A stretch of DNA of 64,000 nt. Origin: Sorghum bicolor (Eukaryota > Streptophyta > Magnoliopsida > Poales > Poaceae). Positions within the stretch are counted from its first letter, which is position 1. Each line of letters opens with the position of its first letter. Below the pieces are notes generated by a model. That model saw only the letters and a list, made by a program, of their open reading frames with translations, searched no databases and had not been told where the DNA came from. Location of the stretch: assembly GCF_000003195.3 (NCBI RefSeq), contig NC_012877.2, forward strand, positions 12,818,839 through 12,882,838. The letters run 5' to 3'. This document shows positions 45,898-57,178 of the stretch, piece by piece. The position numbers and the translations under genes were made by a program.

Positions 45898-46672
45898 CTA
45901 TTCCTCGGGAGCAGCATCCTTTAGGATAGGTTCGAGACGCAGCCTCTTGTGGAGCTTGGGATGACCTAACACTGCTCGAAGGTCATCTGCTTCCTTTTGC
46001 TCTTGCTCCAGCAGCTTCCTCTCACGGCGCAGTTCGTTCTCCAACTCTATCACCTTGACAGACAGTTCATAAGTCAGCTCCACTTGTGCTTGAAGCTTTG
46101 GCTGTGAAGCATCTGCAACTTCTATGGCCCAAGTCATCTTCTATGGCACGAAACGAGGATAGTGGTATGTCGCATTGTACTGGACCTCCTCAAAGCGTCT
46201 ACCACGGTATAAGATCAATGCCTGGTAAGCTGCATCAGCCATGCTCTCCTTTATCGTGTCCCGGCTGATTCGAGAGATATGTTTTGATTCCACATTTTGA
46301 ATCCCCTTAGTGGCATCCAGTGTCTTGACTACAAGCTCCGCATCTCAAAGTGATCTCTCAGAGGATGTTTGTACTCAGTGCAGTAATACTCCAGTGTGGC
46401 TTGCAAATCCGAGTAATGGTGTTCCAATGTCAACACCAAATTCTCATGGAAGAAAGCCTTGGGATCTGGTTCTGGAAACCACAGCTCAGTAGTCCACCCA
46501 TCCTTGCGTTAGCTAACTGAGCAGACTGTGGTGGAGGTGGATCTTGCTTCTTCTCATCTTCAGGCACATCCTCCTGAGCTTCCACCCTTGATTCCTCATC
46601 TGCCAGCTCAAGAACACCTTCCACATGCTGCCCTCTTGGGTTGAACAGGGCACGGTACTCCTCAGTAGTCAT
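45898..46672 (-). pseudogene. Upstream leader ORF of nested chromovirus, decayed
   Basis: A frame of about 258 codons upstream of gag on the same strand. It starts MTTEEYRALFNPRGQHVEG, continues through an acidic part (EDVPEDEKKQDPPPPQSAQLAN), shifts frame by one base near 46500, continues through LWFPEPDPKAFFHENLVLTLE and HHYSDLQATLEYYCTEYKHP, shifts again near 46340, and reads on as SMADAAYQALILYRGRRFEE. A TAG near 46142 precedes MTWAIEVADAS, then a coiled coil (VIELENELRRERKLLEQEQKE) and the end DAAPEE. Only three lesions in a coherent, protein-like frame suggest that it was once selected. I do not recognise the protein. It is not gag, which follows separately. Confidence 0.6.
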
Positions 46673-46881
46673 GCGTGCAGCACTACGGGTACGGAGCGGT
46701 ATCTACAAAAAGTGTTTAGACCTAGATCAGATGGATGCAATAATTTCACAATAGAGCAAGATAGAGAAGCATAAAACTTTTAGCAAATAACAAGACCATA
46801 GTGGGAAGAATGAAGTAAGTAAAATAAATGACCTAAATTTTCAACCATTGCTAACTAGGTTTGCGTCCTACAGTCAACAAA
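46673..46881 (-). other. Untranslated leader of nested chromovirus
   Basis: Between the PBS and the first leader ATG, with no coding seen. Confidence 0.4.
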
Positions 46882-46893
46882 GCTTTGATACCA
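46882..46893 (-). other. Primer-binding site, initiator Met tRNA type
   Basis: On the minus strand TGGTATCAAAGC, three bases inside the LTR end. It matches the common TGGTATCAGAGC with one change and fixes the minus orientation. Confidence 0.88.
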
Positions 46894-46896
46894 ATT

Positions 46897-49606
46897 TGTC
46901 ACACCCATATTTTAAGAACAAAATATGATGCATAAAAGACTTATATGTGCCCCAGAAACAGTCGCACACATAAGTAGACAAATCTCAAATGTACCATTGC
47001 AGTGTTTATTACATAGCGAAACATAGTAAATCACATAGTCTTATACATAAAAGTAAGAAGCAAACAACGCTCTCGACGGAAGCTCCACACAGGGACAACA
47101 TTGACTAGTTGACTTCAAACCTAATACTCATAGCGATAGTCCTCATTCCAATCATCATCATTAGCATAACCTGGGGTGTTGCGAAATTGCAAGAGTTAGC
47201 ACATATCGTACTCAACAAGTATAACCAGGGGTTCATGAGGCTCAAAAAGCTGACACTGGTTTGACTGCATTTAGCTTTTAATAGTGGATAGCATGTTTAA
47301 TCATTGGATAGGAAATATCAAGGTAGCATAAATAATCCCATAATCACATGATCAGATGTAAGCATAAATAACTCATAGCATAAATGATAATCAAATGAAC
47401 ATAATAACATAATAAGCTCATCATCTTAATGTAGATGTCCCCAAGGCCGCTCCTGACCGTGAGCTCGGCTAGTATACTAGTTTTAACACTCTGTAGAGGT
47501 TGTACATCTTTACCCATGAGTCATGATTTACCCTTTCGCCCGAGGTAGCTAGTCTCTTAACCCCCTTCCTAGGGAGGTCGGCAGGGATCACTATGAAGCC
47601 TTTCAAAAGTTCATCTAACATGTTAGGGCCGCAAGGTTTCCTTTGCGCGCAGATATAGATACCCCCTTCCAAATGGCACAAGGACGCGCAGCCTATACAC
47701 ATAAGGACAGGGGCTCGCACTATACCCAAAACGGTTCAGCCCCTCCGCCCTTTCGGGTAACATCTAACAAGCTAGAAAAGATCTTCATACTGAGCTAAAG
47801 CCAGAGCCATTATAGCCCTCATGGTTGCACAGTTATCCCGGGTGATCACGTACAGACAATATCTCATACAGTTATTTGTCATTCTTTTATGTTCATTACA
47901 CAGCTATTAATCATCTTACAAGATCATGGATTATATCAAGCACTAGCACAACTACACCAAATGCATATCAAGTAGGTAGCAAGGAATCCAAGTAACAATC
48001 ATCTATGATATTGCTAAGGTCGACAAGGTGAAAGCATGCATATGATATATTTGTGTATTTATAAGTGAATAAGTAACAAGGATGGTCCTTATACTTGCCT
48101 TGTTCAAAGCTCTCTGGAGCCTGCTGGTCTTTAAAGGCTTGGTCTTGATCATCAACGTACGGCTCACCGTCTATTCCCCAACATCAATCAACAACACGCA
48201 ATCCAATGTAGACAATCATACACAAAGCAAACAAGCTATATTAGAACATTACACCAATAGTGAGAAATCAAAGATAAAAGTTCATGAAAATATTCTACGC
48301 AGCGCTACGATCACACAAACGTAAAGTTTACGAAAATCAGAATTAAAACGTAGAAGTTATGAATTTTCTAAGATTTCCTATAGATAAATATTTAATTAAA
48401 TGCTACTGTGAAAATAAAAAAGTTTCAAAACAGAGAATTAATACTTTTAACTTGTAGAGCTCATAAATACGAATCTAAGAAAATTTGAATGGACAAAAAT
48501 GGGGTTAAAATGAATATTTTATAAGCAAAACAGTTTCAGTGGCAAACTTGTAATTATTTGAAAATGTATTTCAACTTAACTAGCAAATCTACGCTTTTGG
48601 AAAAGGGAAAACGTATTTTCCTGAGCACGCTGAGGGACTGCGGGTTGTTTCTCAAAAATCTCAGGGGCTCTTTAACAAAAACTCCAGCGAAACGTTATCT
48701 TCTAATTAGGGCGCTTGGTTTTGGATCCTACGGTCGAGATTCGCTTGGGGGGGGGAAGCGGGCGGCGGGCCGGCTGGAGCTGAGCCTCCTCGCGGCGGCG
48801 CGCCATTGCTGGGAAGCCAAGCTCGCCGGAGTTCTTAGCCTCGACGATTTAGGGCACCTCTCCACAAACTAAGAGCACGGGAATGACGCGAAGCTCCTTG
48901 TGAACTCACCAATGCTCCTATCGCGACCCGAGGGGGCTTGGAAGAGGGTCGGCCGCGCGAGAGGAACTCGGCAACATCCGCTCCTTGACGCCAATGGTGG
49001 CTGGGGCTTCCCCGACGCGTCTAGATCAAAACGATGCTTACGGGGCGAGGCTAGGAACTTTATAGGGGCTCGGTTGGGCGCTGGAACTAGGAAATCGCGA
49101 AGAGTCCGGGATCGGTTGCCATCGGGGTGTCCGGCTCGGTGACGGTGCGAGGAAGGAGCTGGAGGAGGACGCCGACTTGCGGGCCCCACGTGACAGAGAC
49201 CAGAGAGAGAGGAAGGGCGCGCTGCTGGGGGCGTACTGGGCCGCCCGCTGGGCCGAGCGCAAGGCGGAAGGGGAAGCCAGGGGGCTAGGTGGGCTGCAGG
49301 GGGGAATGGGGGGAGGGAGTTCTGGGCCGAGTTGGGGTTTGTCTTTCTCCCCTTTTCTTTTCCTTTTCTTTTCTTTTCCAAAACTTTTTCCAAATAGAAT
49401 TTTGAAAGCACCAATTATTCCTAACCAAAAGAAATCAAGCAAAACATAAATTATGCTCCAGCATGAATGCACCATCAAGGTTACTAAACCTATGACAAAT
49501 TTTATTTTCCTCAAAAGTATTTATTCACTAAACTAAATGCTCACAAAAATACTTAATGAAATCAAATTAATTCCTTTTAATTGAAATCAAATTTTTGGGT
49601 GTTATA
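46897..49606 (-). repeat. 5' LTR of nested chromovirus (2,710 bp, right copy)
   Basis: On the + strand it runs from TGTCACACCC to GGGTGTTATA, with one C-to-T change in the final CA. TATAAATA on the minus strand lies at 48063-48056. It aligns with 40644-43523 apart from the tandem duplication and scattered substitutions. Confidence 0.92.
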
Positions 49607-52600
49607 ATTTTTGGCCCAATAGTATGTTGTAGGGGATATTGGAATATTTTGTTAGACTAACCCATACAAGAAAACTTCCAATTTCAAATTGGGAAAGTCC
49701 TAAGATGAACTCACACTGGAGATGAAGAGATACAATAATTTTTCACAAGGAAGATACAACTCACTCGTAGCCAAGAAGAAAGAAGGGTGCCACAAAACAT
49801 GTTCCACAATCAAATCACTCTCACTTCTATAGTTAAGAGTGAGACATGAGGAAGAATGGTCAAACTTCTCTAGATAATCCAACTAAGTTCTTCCACATCT
49901 CATGCTCTATCGATCCACACACTGGTTTGCAATCTCTAAATCCACTATTACTTTATTTCTATAAGATTGAGCTGATTCATAATGCCTATATTTGAGAATC
50001 AAAACATAAGATGGGAAAATAAATTCAAACCCTTAGAAAGAAGTAATTGTGAATAATAAATGCGCTATGCTAAGTATGCTCAAGTAAATTCCTTTTTTAG
50101 CATAGAAACCTTAGCTGTGTTACAACAATACCCTTGTCATTACTTATATATTCCTTCGGGTATATGTTGTCCACTAATCTGTTGCAGGCATGATAATGAC
50201 TGGAGTGAAAAGAGTCAACAAACGAAGAAGCAAAAGATGGCAAAAGAATGAGTGGAACAGAGGAGACAAGATGTCTATGAACAACTCAAGATGCAAAAGG
50301 AAGGACCACTAGTCATTTACCCTCCATCAGTTAGTGCCATCACACTCTAATAATGAAGGTGATATTCTAAGGTAAGTGGTCACTCTCTTCTCTTGATCTT
50401 GGTGTGCACATAAGTGATGACACAAACATATTAGAGTTACAACTTAATTTGATCAACCTAGTTAACTCAATATGCTTTGCTCTTTTAAATTGTTCATGGC
50501 ACCATTCTCTTAATCTCAGTCTTAACCAAACAAGTTAGAACATTATATTCAATCTTGGGAAGATGATAGTCGTACTTATTTGAAAATTTATATAGAGATA
50601 GACAATCCTTCCATTGTTAAGCAATTTCATTCTTTTCTGTCATGTGAAATTAAATGCAACATGAAATGCTTAATCTTTTGATCTTATCACTCATAAATAC
50701 ATAAATCATGTAACACAACTTTATCTTGTTTAATGTGCCTAAGGATAAAGGAAAAAAATAAAGAAATAGATTTGGTTTTGTTGGTGTTTTCCCACCAACA
50801 GAACCCATGCACTTGATCTCTACCTTAGTGTTGCAAACAGGACAACACATCAAGCAAAGTTATTAATTCTACAATTGAAAGTTCTGTGAGCATGCACACT
50901 GAGCAAGATGCTGCCAGCTACCATTAAACCTCTACTTCAACCTGCTGGCCAAATCAAAGAACAAAGTTACATTACCATCACTAGAGGTATGCAACCATCA
51001 AGACCTCCATTTCTCAAGATGAAGAGATACACAAGAGTGGAAGAAGAAGACCTGTCGGTAAAAACTTTACATTTTGTATTCTTGCCATAAGGTAATATGA
51101 TAGTTATTTAATTAATTAGTATTTCTGTCTACACTAATAAATCTACCTTAATATTTTTATCTGCATAAATATAAAAATATAATATAAAAAGAAAATAAAA
51201 ATCTTTATTGCTTTATTTACTGCATCATAAAATATTAAAAGCTCCACAGGAATAAACTTATGGTAACCCTGTAGGAATATTTACTGTGGTAACATAAAGA
51301 ATAATAATAATAATAGCTTCTGTATTTACTTTCTTGCATTATGAAAAGGCTAAGCCCCATAAGAATAAATATTCTCTCTGGAGGCATAAAAATACAATTA
51401 TATATATATATATATCATGTACACATATTTAATTTCTACATAATTAAACTAGAAAAGCCTAAAAAGAGAAAGAATCCGGCTAAAACTTGTCAATTTAAAA
51501 TCAACTCATAAGAATGATCAATTACTCTTTGGCTGACGGCTAACCCATTATTAAATTCGAGCCTCGAGTTTTGGTATTCTTTTTAGAGTGTAATTATGCA
51601 GGAACAACATTATGACAAGGAGAGAGTCGTGGCAACCACCACGAGTACTACTGGTTAGCTCGCTCTAAAGATCATCAACACCAACTATTGCAAACATCTA
51701 GCTTGGGGGAGGAGCATCCCTTAGTTATCTGGTAACTATACCAAGGTGATTATTGAGTCTATTTTATATAGTCATAAAATACCAAAAATTTATGGGCACA
51801 TGAAGGTCCATATCTTTAGAGTCTCCTGAGTCCAATAGAAATAAATAAAAAAACCAAGTAAAATACGCATCTATATATATTAAGGTGTGATCATAGAGTA
51901 TGTCTACAGTCAGTCTAGTTTAGAGTCAAATAAAATTTAGAGAATATAAAATTTTTGTCTTGGAGATGATGAATAGTTGCTCTACCATAATTCCTTTCAA
52001 GTGCCTAGTTTTCAACCACGAATTCTCCTGAGTTTTAGACATGACCACTTTAAGAGTTTACTCTGAACCTAAAATTTATGGAGGCATATGTTCAAGCTGA
52101 GTCTAGGTGATTAATTGATATTATACATGAAGGTCTAAGCTGCTATTGATCTTATTCCTAGTACTACTAAGTTCTAGAGATTTATTTTCAAAAAACCCAA
52201 AAATCATACATGATGAGCTCTTGTATGATAAAGTTTAAATTCCTACCAAAGCCATATATGATACATTTAGAATTAGGAAAACTTTTGCGCATTCATGCTG
52301 CTTGCTTTACATTAAGTTTACTCAACCTTTGGAGTATACCTTATGAGAGTCTTGTCATGCTTTTAAAATTAAGATCACTTACGCACTCCACCCACATATG
52401 CATAACTCCTACTCTCGGATGTAAGCACAGTCATTTTCACCTTCATCAGATCCACCTTAAAAATGTTTTTTCTCCTACACTAGGAGTAAACACCCAAAAA
52501 TATACCCTATAGGACAACCCCCATTTAATTGCTCTATGTTCTTATCATTATCTCTCCAATTATTTATATTCAAAGGATGCATGTGGCTATGCAAAAGTAT

Positions 52601-53347
52601 TAAAAATAGAAAAAAGGGGTAAAAGATGGAAAAGTGTCGCAGCAATTAAAACAATGGGTACATCGATGCCTGCCTCCCATAGTAATGAAAAAAAGAGAAT
52701 AAAGATAGCCCATGGTTTTTCGTGAAAAGTTCTAAGTTTTAAAGGAGGAAGTAATTTTCAAAGAGAAAAAGTAGAAATAGGATTAGCTACTAAATACTAT
52801 ATATGCACCTATCCACCATATTCCATACACATGCACATCTTGATTTGATTGTATGCCTTGATTCTCTATGGATCCATTGTTTGACTTTACAATATATGAA
52901 ATGCAAGTATGTTCATCCTTGTTATTGCCACTCCTATAAGCTCTACTATATATATCCTTAGTTGTAGGAAGGCATAACCTCATTAATGCCTCAGTGAGAT
53001 CCATAAATACTATATAATAAGAGACTTGAGGGTGTCATACAATTAAGCTCTGAGTTTTATTTCAAAAACTTGCAAAAATCCAGAATATTGGTAGTATGAA
53101 GAATTTGAGACATAGTGCCCGACTTGATTATTTTATCATTCAATTACTCAAGACTTATGCAAAAGATGTAAAGCTCCATGGTTAAAGGTAAAATGGGTAT
53201 GTTTGAAAGATAGATCAGTGGAAAATTTATGTTTAAAAGCAAGTGTTCTTAAAAGAAATGAAGTATTGTAGCAACTGCTGGTCCAAGTTTATTAATTAGG
53301 CTTGGGTTGTTTGCCAAGGGACTGGCAAAAGGTAAGCTTGGGGGAAT
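49607..53347 (+). other. Interior of the LARD-like element, second half
   Basis: Begins with the right ATTTT duplication (49607-49611) and resumes the interrupted sequence. No pol motif on either strand. Short open pieces (for example a Lys/Gln-rich one near 50180-50330, and 50908-51090) have no family signature. AT-rich, with a (TA)n run at about 51400. A second polypurine-like GCTTGGGGGAGG lies at about 51701, and the true polypurine tract AAGCTTGGGGGAA at 53334-53346 adjoins the 3' LTR. Otherwise I see nothing in it. Confidence 0.5.
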
Positions 53348-54556
53348 TGTTGATGGTCGATAATGTCAACTTTTATTAGAACTTTAAACCCGAAGGAGAA
53401 CATGAATACACACTAATATAGGGTTTAAACTAACAATATCCACGAGTTTGCATATTTTGTGTCTTCTAGGGTTTATTTTACAAAGAGCTGAAAAGAGGGA
53501 TTCTAGTGCATACTTACCACGAAGCTCATCCACGCCGGAAAATATCACAAGAAGACTCAGGAAGGTTATAGAAGACACCCGATGAAACGAGAGCCAAGGA
53601 GGAGGAAAAGTGGGGCCAGCCGGCCCCACCCTGGGGCCAGTGAGCGCCATGTTCCGCCCAATTTCCACCGCCTTCTGTAGTCTTCCTCCCACGCATCCAT
53701 GGAAGCCAGGCAAAGTATCCCTCCGTTGATTTTAAGTCGGTTTGATCCGACGGTGCACACAAGATGAAGACGCGGATCGCTGACGTGGCAGTTCCTTGCC
53801 CCTACTCCACCTCGGCCTATATAATGACGCCCAAGGCTCCCCCCAAGAGGCATTCTACACTCTGGTGCTTCATATTCTCTACATAATTAGGGTTAGGGTC
53901 CCTCTAGTTGTTCTAGTTCTAGGTCATCTAGTTCTAGTTCATCTAGATGTAGCAATTAGGAGAGACTAGTTCTTCTAGATCTAGTCTTGTTTAGAGATTA
54001 GAGAGATTAAGTAGAGGAGTAGAGATTCTGGAGGAGTGCCGACATGTTGGCGCTTCTTCGTGGCTGTATTCTTCTAGATTCAGTTCCCTCGTCCGGAGCT
54101 ACATTCTGAGGTACTTTTGTATTTACCCTTTTGGTTTAAGTAAGCAACTTCTTCTTATGCATTCTTTGGTTCACAACTCATATTATCTTGATCATTACTT
54201 GGTTGAAGTAGTATTTCATAGTGTAGGCGTAGTGCCTAGGCTAGGTTTACTTGTGGATATCCCTGATCAGTCGGATAGTGGTAGTTCTCCTATTCAGGGT
54301 TACTTGCCCGATAAGGTGATATTATACAAAGTTTACCGGAGTTGGAACCAGAGTGCATTAGTTATTTCCTTTTTCTTGATATGATTTAGTCTAATTGTAG
54401 GGTTAAGTCTATATACTTTGTCATCATCACAACTGTTCCTTGTGGATACGATATTTAAAACCTCCGGGTAAAATGTGACACTGGTATGATATATGTGCGC
54501 TTGCGGATAATCCTACTTAAATCTAATTAAATGGTGTGAAGTTAATTATACCAACA
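53348..54556 (+). repeat. 3' LTR of the LARD-like element (1,209 bp)
   Basis: Uninterrupted copy, TGTTGATGGTCGATAATG to ATACCAACA, with the TATATAA box at 53818-53824. It shows the pre-insertion sequence at the point where the solo Tekay LTR cut the 5' LTR. Confidence 0.9.
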
Positions 54557-54561
54557 TAGAA
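54557..54561. repeat. Right target-site duplication of the LARD-like element (TAGAA)
   Basis: Pairs with TAGAG at 32892-32896 with one mismatch. Confidence 0.6.
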
Positions 54562-54779
54562 CTCTAGTTATGATTTATTTAATTGACAATCTTGCTGCAG
54601 TCCAGAAATTTCAGAATACTTATTAGCAAGTTTTGCCTATCTGTACATCTGTAGAACATGTTTCCTGTTTAGAGTTATGTTCTTTAGCTCAATAAATAAA
54701 CTTTCTATTCACATGTATGATTTTTTCAGAAGATCATGAATTTGTCCATGACTGTTACCTTATTCGGGTCTGTGTAGGA
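54562..54779. other. Intron-like sequence of the disrupted transposase gene
   Basis: AT-rich, no coding. Ends in a polypyrimidine and acceptor (CGGGTCTGTGTAG) before the exon at 54780. Confidence 0.4.
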
Positions 54780-55164
54780 TGACTATCTTGCTGCTGTTAA
54801 GATGATAGAATGTGCAAACAAAGAGGATAGAGATGGTGTAGACTTGGAATTAGACGAGCATGAGGTTGAGCAAGAGCAATATTTGAATGGGAAGGCATCG
54901 TATGATGTGTCTAGTGGTGGCCCGAGAAAGCATGGGCGTCTTGCCATAGCAAATGGTGTTGTTAAGTCTTCAGATCTCAGGGCAGCCAGAAGGGAAAGAA
55001 GTGTGTGCCCATCAAATTCAATAACTATACAAAACATGTCTCCCGAAATGGTACAGCTACGTGGTGCAAATGGAAGGCTAAAACAAGAGAATTGTGAAAA
55101 GGACAACGCATCAAGATGTCAGACCAAATACCCTATGCCTGCAGAATCTAGTATATGGTCATAG
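54780..55164 (+). pseudogene. Last exon of the disrupted Ptta/En-Spm-like transposase gene
   Basis: An open exon after a good acceptor reads DDYLAAVKMIECANKEDR, then GPRKHGRLAIANGVVKSSDL, then RAARRERSVCPSNS and SPEMVQLRGANGRLKQEN, ending AESSIWS with TAG at 55162-55164. The charged, low-complexity C-terminal layout suits a plant transposase-like protein. This exon itself has no lesion. It is cut off from its upstream exons (31602-32891) by the 21.7 kb nested insertion. Confidence 0.5.
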
Positions 55165-56396
55165 GTTTATAATGTACCTAGGTTGATCCATCCATGTTTT
55201 ATCCATGATGCACCTTTTACAAAAAGGAAATGGAGTGCGAATTAGTGAAATATATACACATCTGTTCTCATTTCAGATTGGGTTGTTCTACAAAAAAAAT
55301 ATCTTGTCAAACAATTATCCAAAATAAGTCAATTTCACCACACTTGATGCTAAAAAAATCATCTGGCCACACAATCAATAGGAACTATACGGAAAAATTA
55401 GTCCAGATCTAAGAAACCAAAATCATAACATCACAGAACACACAACCTGCAGAGTTGATAAGAAAAGGAGAGCATACCAATCAAGCAATGATAGTAGAAG
55501 AGTAGATGAAGACTAGAAGGCCAACTTGCTCTTGCACCCTGAAGATAATATTGCCAATGATAATTAATCACAAAGGCAATACAATAAGTAAAAAACCTAA
55601 GCGCAAGCAAACTTACTTCAAAGCTACAAATGGTTATGACTTGTGGAGAAAGAACAATCAAAGAGTTGAATCCTTTAGCGCTTCCTTATTGGATATTTTT
55701 GCAACATGCACAAGAAAGAAAGAAATAATCAGAACTGATCCATTTGTTATGAGGGGATATTTATGCATTTCAATAATTCCATGATTAACTTATACTTCAT
55801 AAAGGACCAAAGATAAGTGACTAAATTCCCTTCATGTGAACTTTGCCTCCATACTAGAAATAAGTTGCAGATCCGCACAAGTAAACTTACATGCAAGCCA
55901 ATGGATTGTGGTGTGTAGAAGATCTTGAATCCAGGTGGTTCCTCTGCAAAATCAACTAAGGCATTAAACATCACATTCATATCTAAGTCCAGCTGAATAT
56001 GTTCCTTCTCCAAAGAGGGGAATAGATGGTTGATCTGGACTGAAATAAAGTTTAGCAAGAGATGTAACCCAAACCTTGAACCTTTCGGTCCATTCTCACA
56101 TTTGCCTAGTCCTTTCAGCAACCAAGATAAAAAGAGTACAACAAAATTAGTTGTGCCCAAACCCTAATACACTACGAAATGGGATGAAGGGAAGGGAAAA
56201 CAAAGCTAACGCACCTGGATGCGGAGGGGGATGGGGATGTGATGGTTGTAGCCCTCTTGCTTGCTGATGGTGGTATGGGTTCACTGACCTGTCCATCGTT
56301 GGCCTTGGGTGGCACCATGGCATAGAAAGGGGCAGCTGGCGGCTAGGGGCTTGAGCGGCTGGGAGCTGGCGCAGCACTAGGGCGGTGGAGAGCTGG
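55165..56396. other. Unassigned region, possible minus-strand gene debris
   Basis: On the minus strand, 56160-55747 is open and contains LEKEHIQLDLDMNVMFNALV and FAEEPPGFKIFYTPQS. GC-rich 56377-56165 is also open on the minus strand and Pro/His-rich (SHPHPPPHPGALALF). They may be parts of one decayed gene, but I recognise neither and see no convincing splice joins. 55165-55740 is AT-rich with no supportable feature. Confidence 0.3.
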
Positions 56397-57130
56397 TGTT
56401 GACACCGTTTTTGGACACGTATCTTTGGGGACGTATCTGGGAGTTAATGAGGCGTAGATCGACAGGCGAACAAATGGTGACTTGACAGAAGAGTTGCCGA
56501 TGAGGGTTGATACCGATGATGAAATGACAGAATGTGGCCAAAGACCAAGAGTAGTGATAGATCTATACCGATGACTGATACTGATGGTTGCCGATGACTA
56601 TGAAGGGTGATTTGCCGATGGTCACGAAGGGAGGCGCAGGAATTATCGAATCGGATGGTGATGGTGTGCCGATCGGTTGTGGTAGATAAATTAGTGTTTT
56701 CCATAGTTATTAGAGTTTGTTTTGTATACAGATTCCGTTCAATTTGGAATTCGAGTCCTAAGTCATGTCTGATTGTAACTCTTTTGGGTAGGGTATAAAT
56801 GTAGACCCCGTAGCGATGTAAGAAGACACACAATCAATCAAATACAAGTCTTTTCATATATTCAAGCATCTACTTTTTCAATGACTTCGTCACCCTGCAT
56901 ATTTTTCCTTTTACTTACGAGTTCTTAGGGATTCTTCGAGTCAATCTCGACGAGTTCTTGAGTTTCGCGTGAATACCTCTTGGCCGTGACATCCGGGCGC
57001 ATCGCTGTTGTCGGGACCAAAGTGTTCGAGTTACCACCTTTGTTGATTGTAAGGTCAAATCGGCTGGCACGCCTTAAGATCAAATCGGGTATTAGCCCTT
57101 TATGTTTGCAGATCTACTTTCGCATCAACA
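56397..57130 (+). repeat. 5' LTR of second Tat element (734 bp)
   Basis: TGTTGACACCGTTTTTGG to TTTCGCATCAACA, followed eight bases later by the PBS. TATAAAT lies at 56794-56800. Between 56490 and 56680 the pentamer CCGAT occurs six times. Confidence 0.87.
56794..56800 (+). promoter_or_regulatory. TATA box of second Tat LTR
   Basis: GGGTATAAATGTAGACCC, about 335 bases before the LTR end; predicted transcription start near 56825. Confidence 0.65.
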
Positions 57131-57137
57131 CATCTTT

Positions 57138-57155
57138 TGGCACGCCCAGTGGGAC
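57138..57155 (+). other. Primer-binding site of second Tat element
   Basis: TGGCACGCCCAGTGGGAC. It begins TGG, as a site complementary to a tRNA CCA end must. I could not name the tRNA with confidence. Confidence 0.7.
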
Positions 57156-57178
57156 AGGGATTCAACATCAAGATCAAC

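Larger units (their letters stand above)
40644..49606 (-). mobile_element. Chromovirus deletion derivative, minus strand (LTRs, gag, protease, chromodomain tail)
   Basis: Two LTRs (40644-43523 and 46897-49606) flank a 3.4 kb interior; perfect ATTTT duplications flank the whole. In the minus orientation the 5' LTR is the right one, with an initiator-Met-tRNA PBS next to it, and the polypurine tract adjoins the left LTR. The interior keeps an upstream leader frame, gag with a zinc knuckle, protease and the first codons before reverse transcriptase. It then jumps to the last part of the chromodomain (near 43560-43675). Reverse transcriptase, RNase H and integrase are absent, so it depends on a related complete element. 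The two LTRs are nearly identical in their central part, pointing to a fairly recent insertion. Confidence 0.9.
32897..54556 (+). mobile_element. Non-autonomous LTR retrotransposon (LARD-like, tRNA-Asp type PBS), enlarged by two nested insertions
   Basis: 5' LTR 32897-38608 (interrupted) and 3' LTR 53348-54556 both begin TGTTGAYGGTCGATAAYGTC and end ATACCAACA. A primer-binding site at 38617-38634 and a polypurine tract at 53334-53346 fit the + orientation. Removing the solo LTR and the minus-strand chromovirus leaves about 8.3 kb with LTRs of 1.2-1.3 kb. The interior shows no protease, reverse transcriptase or integrase motif. The tRNA-Asp type PBS is typical of Athila-lineage elements, which suggests a non-autonomous derivative of that lineage; this is inference. 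Confidence 0.85.
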
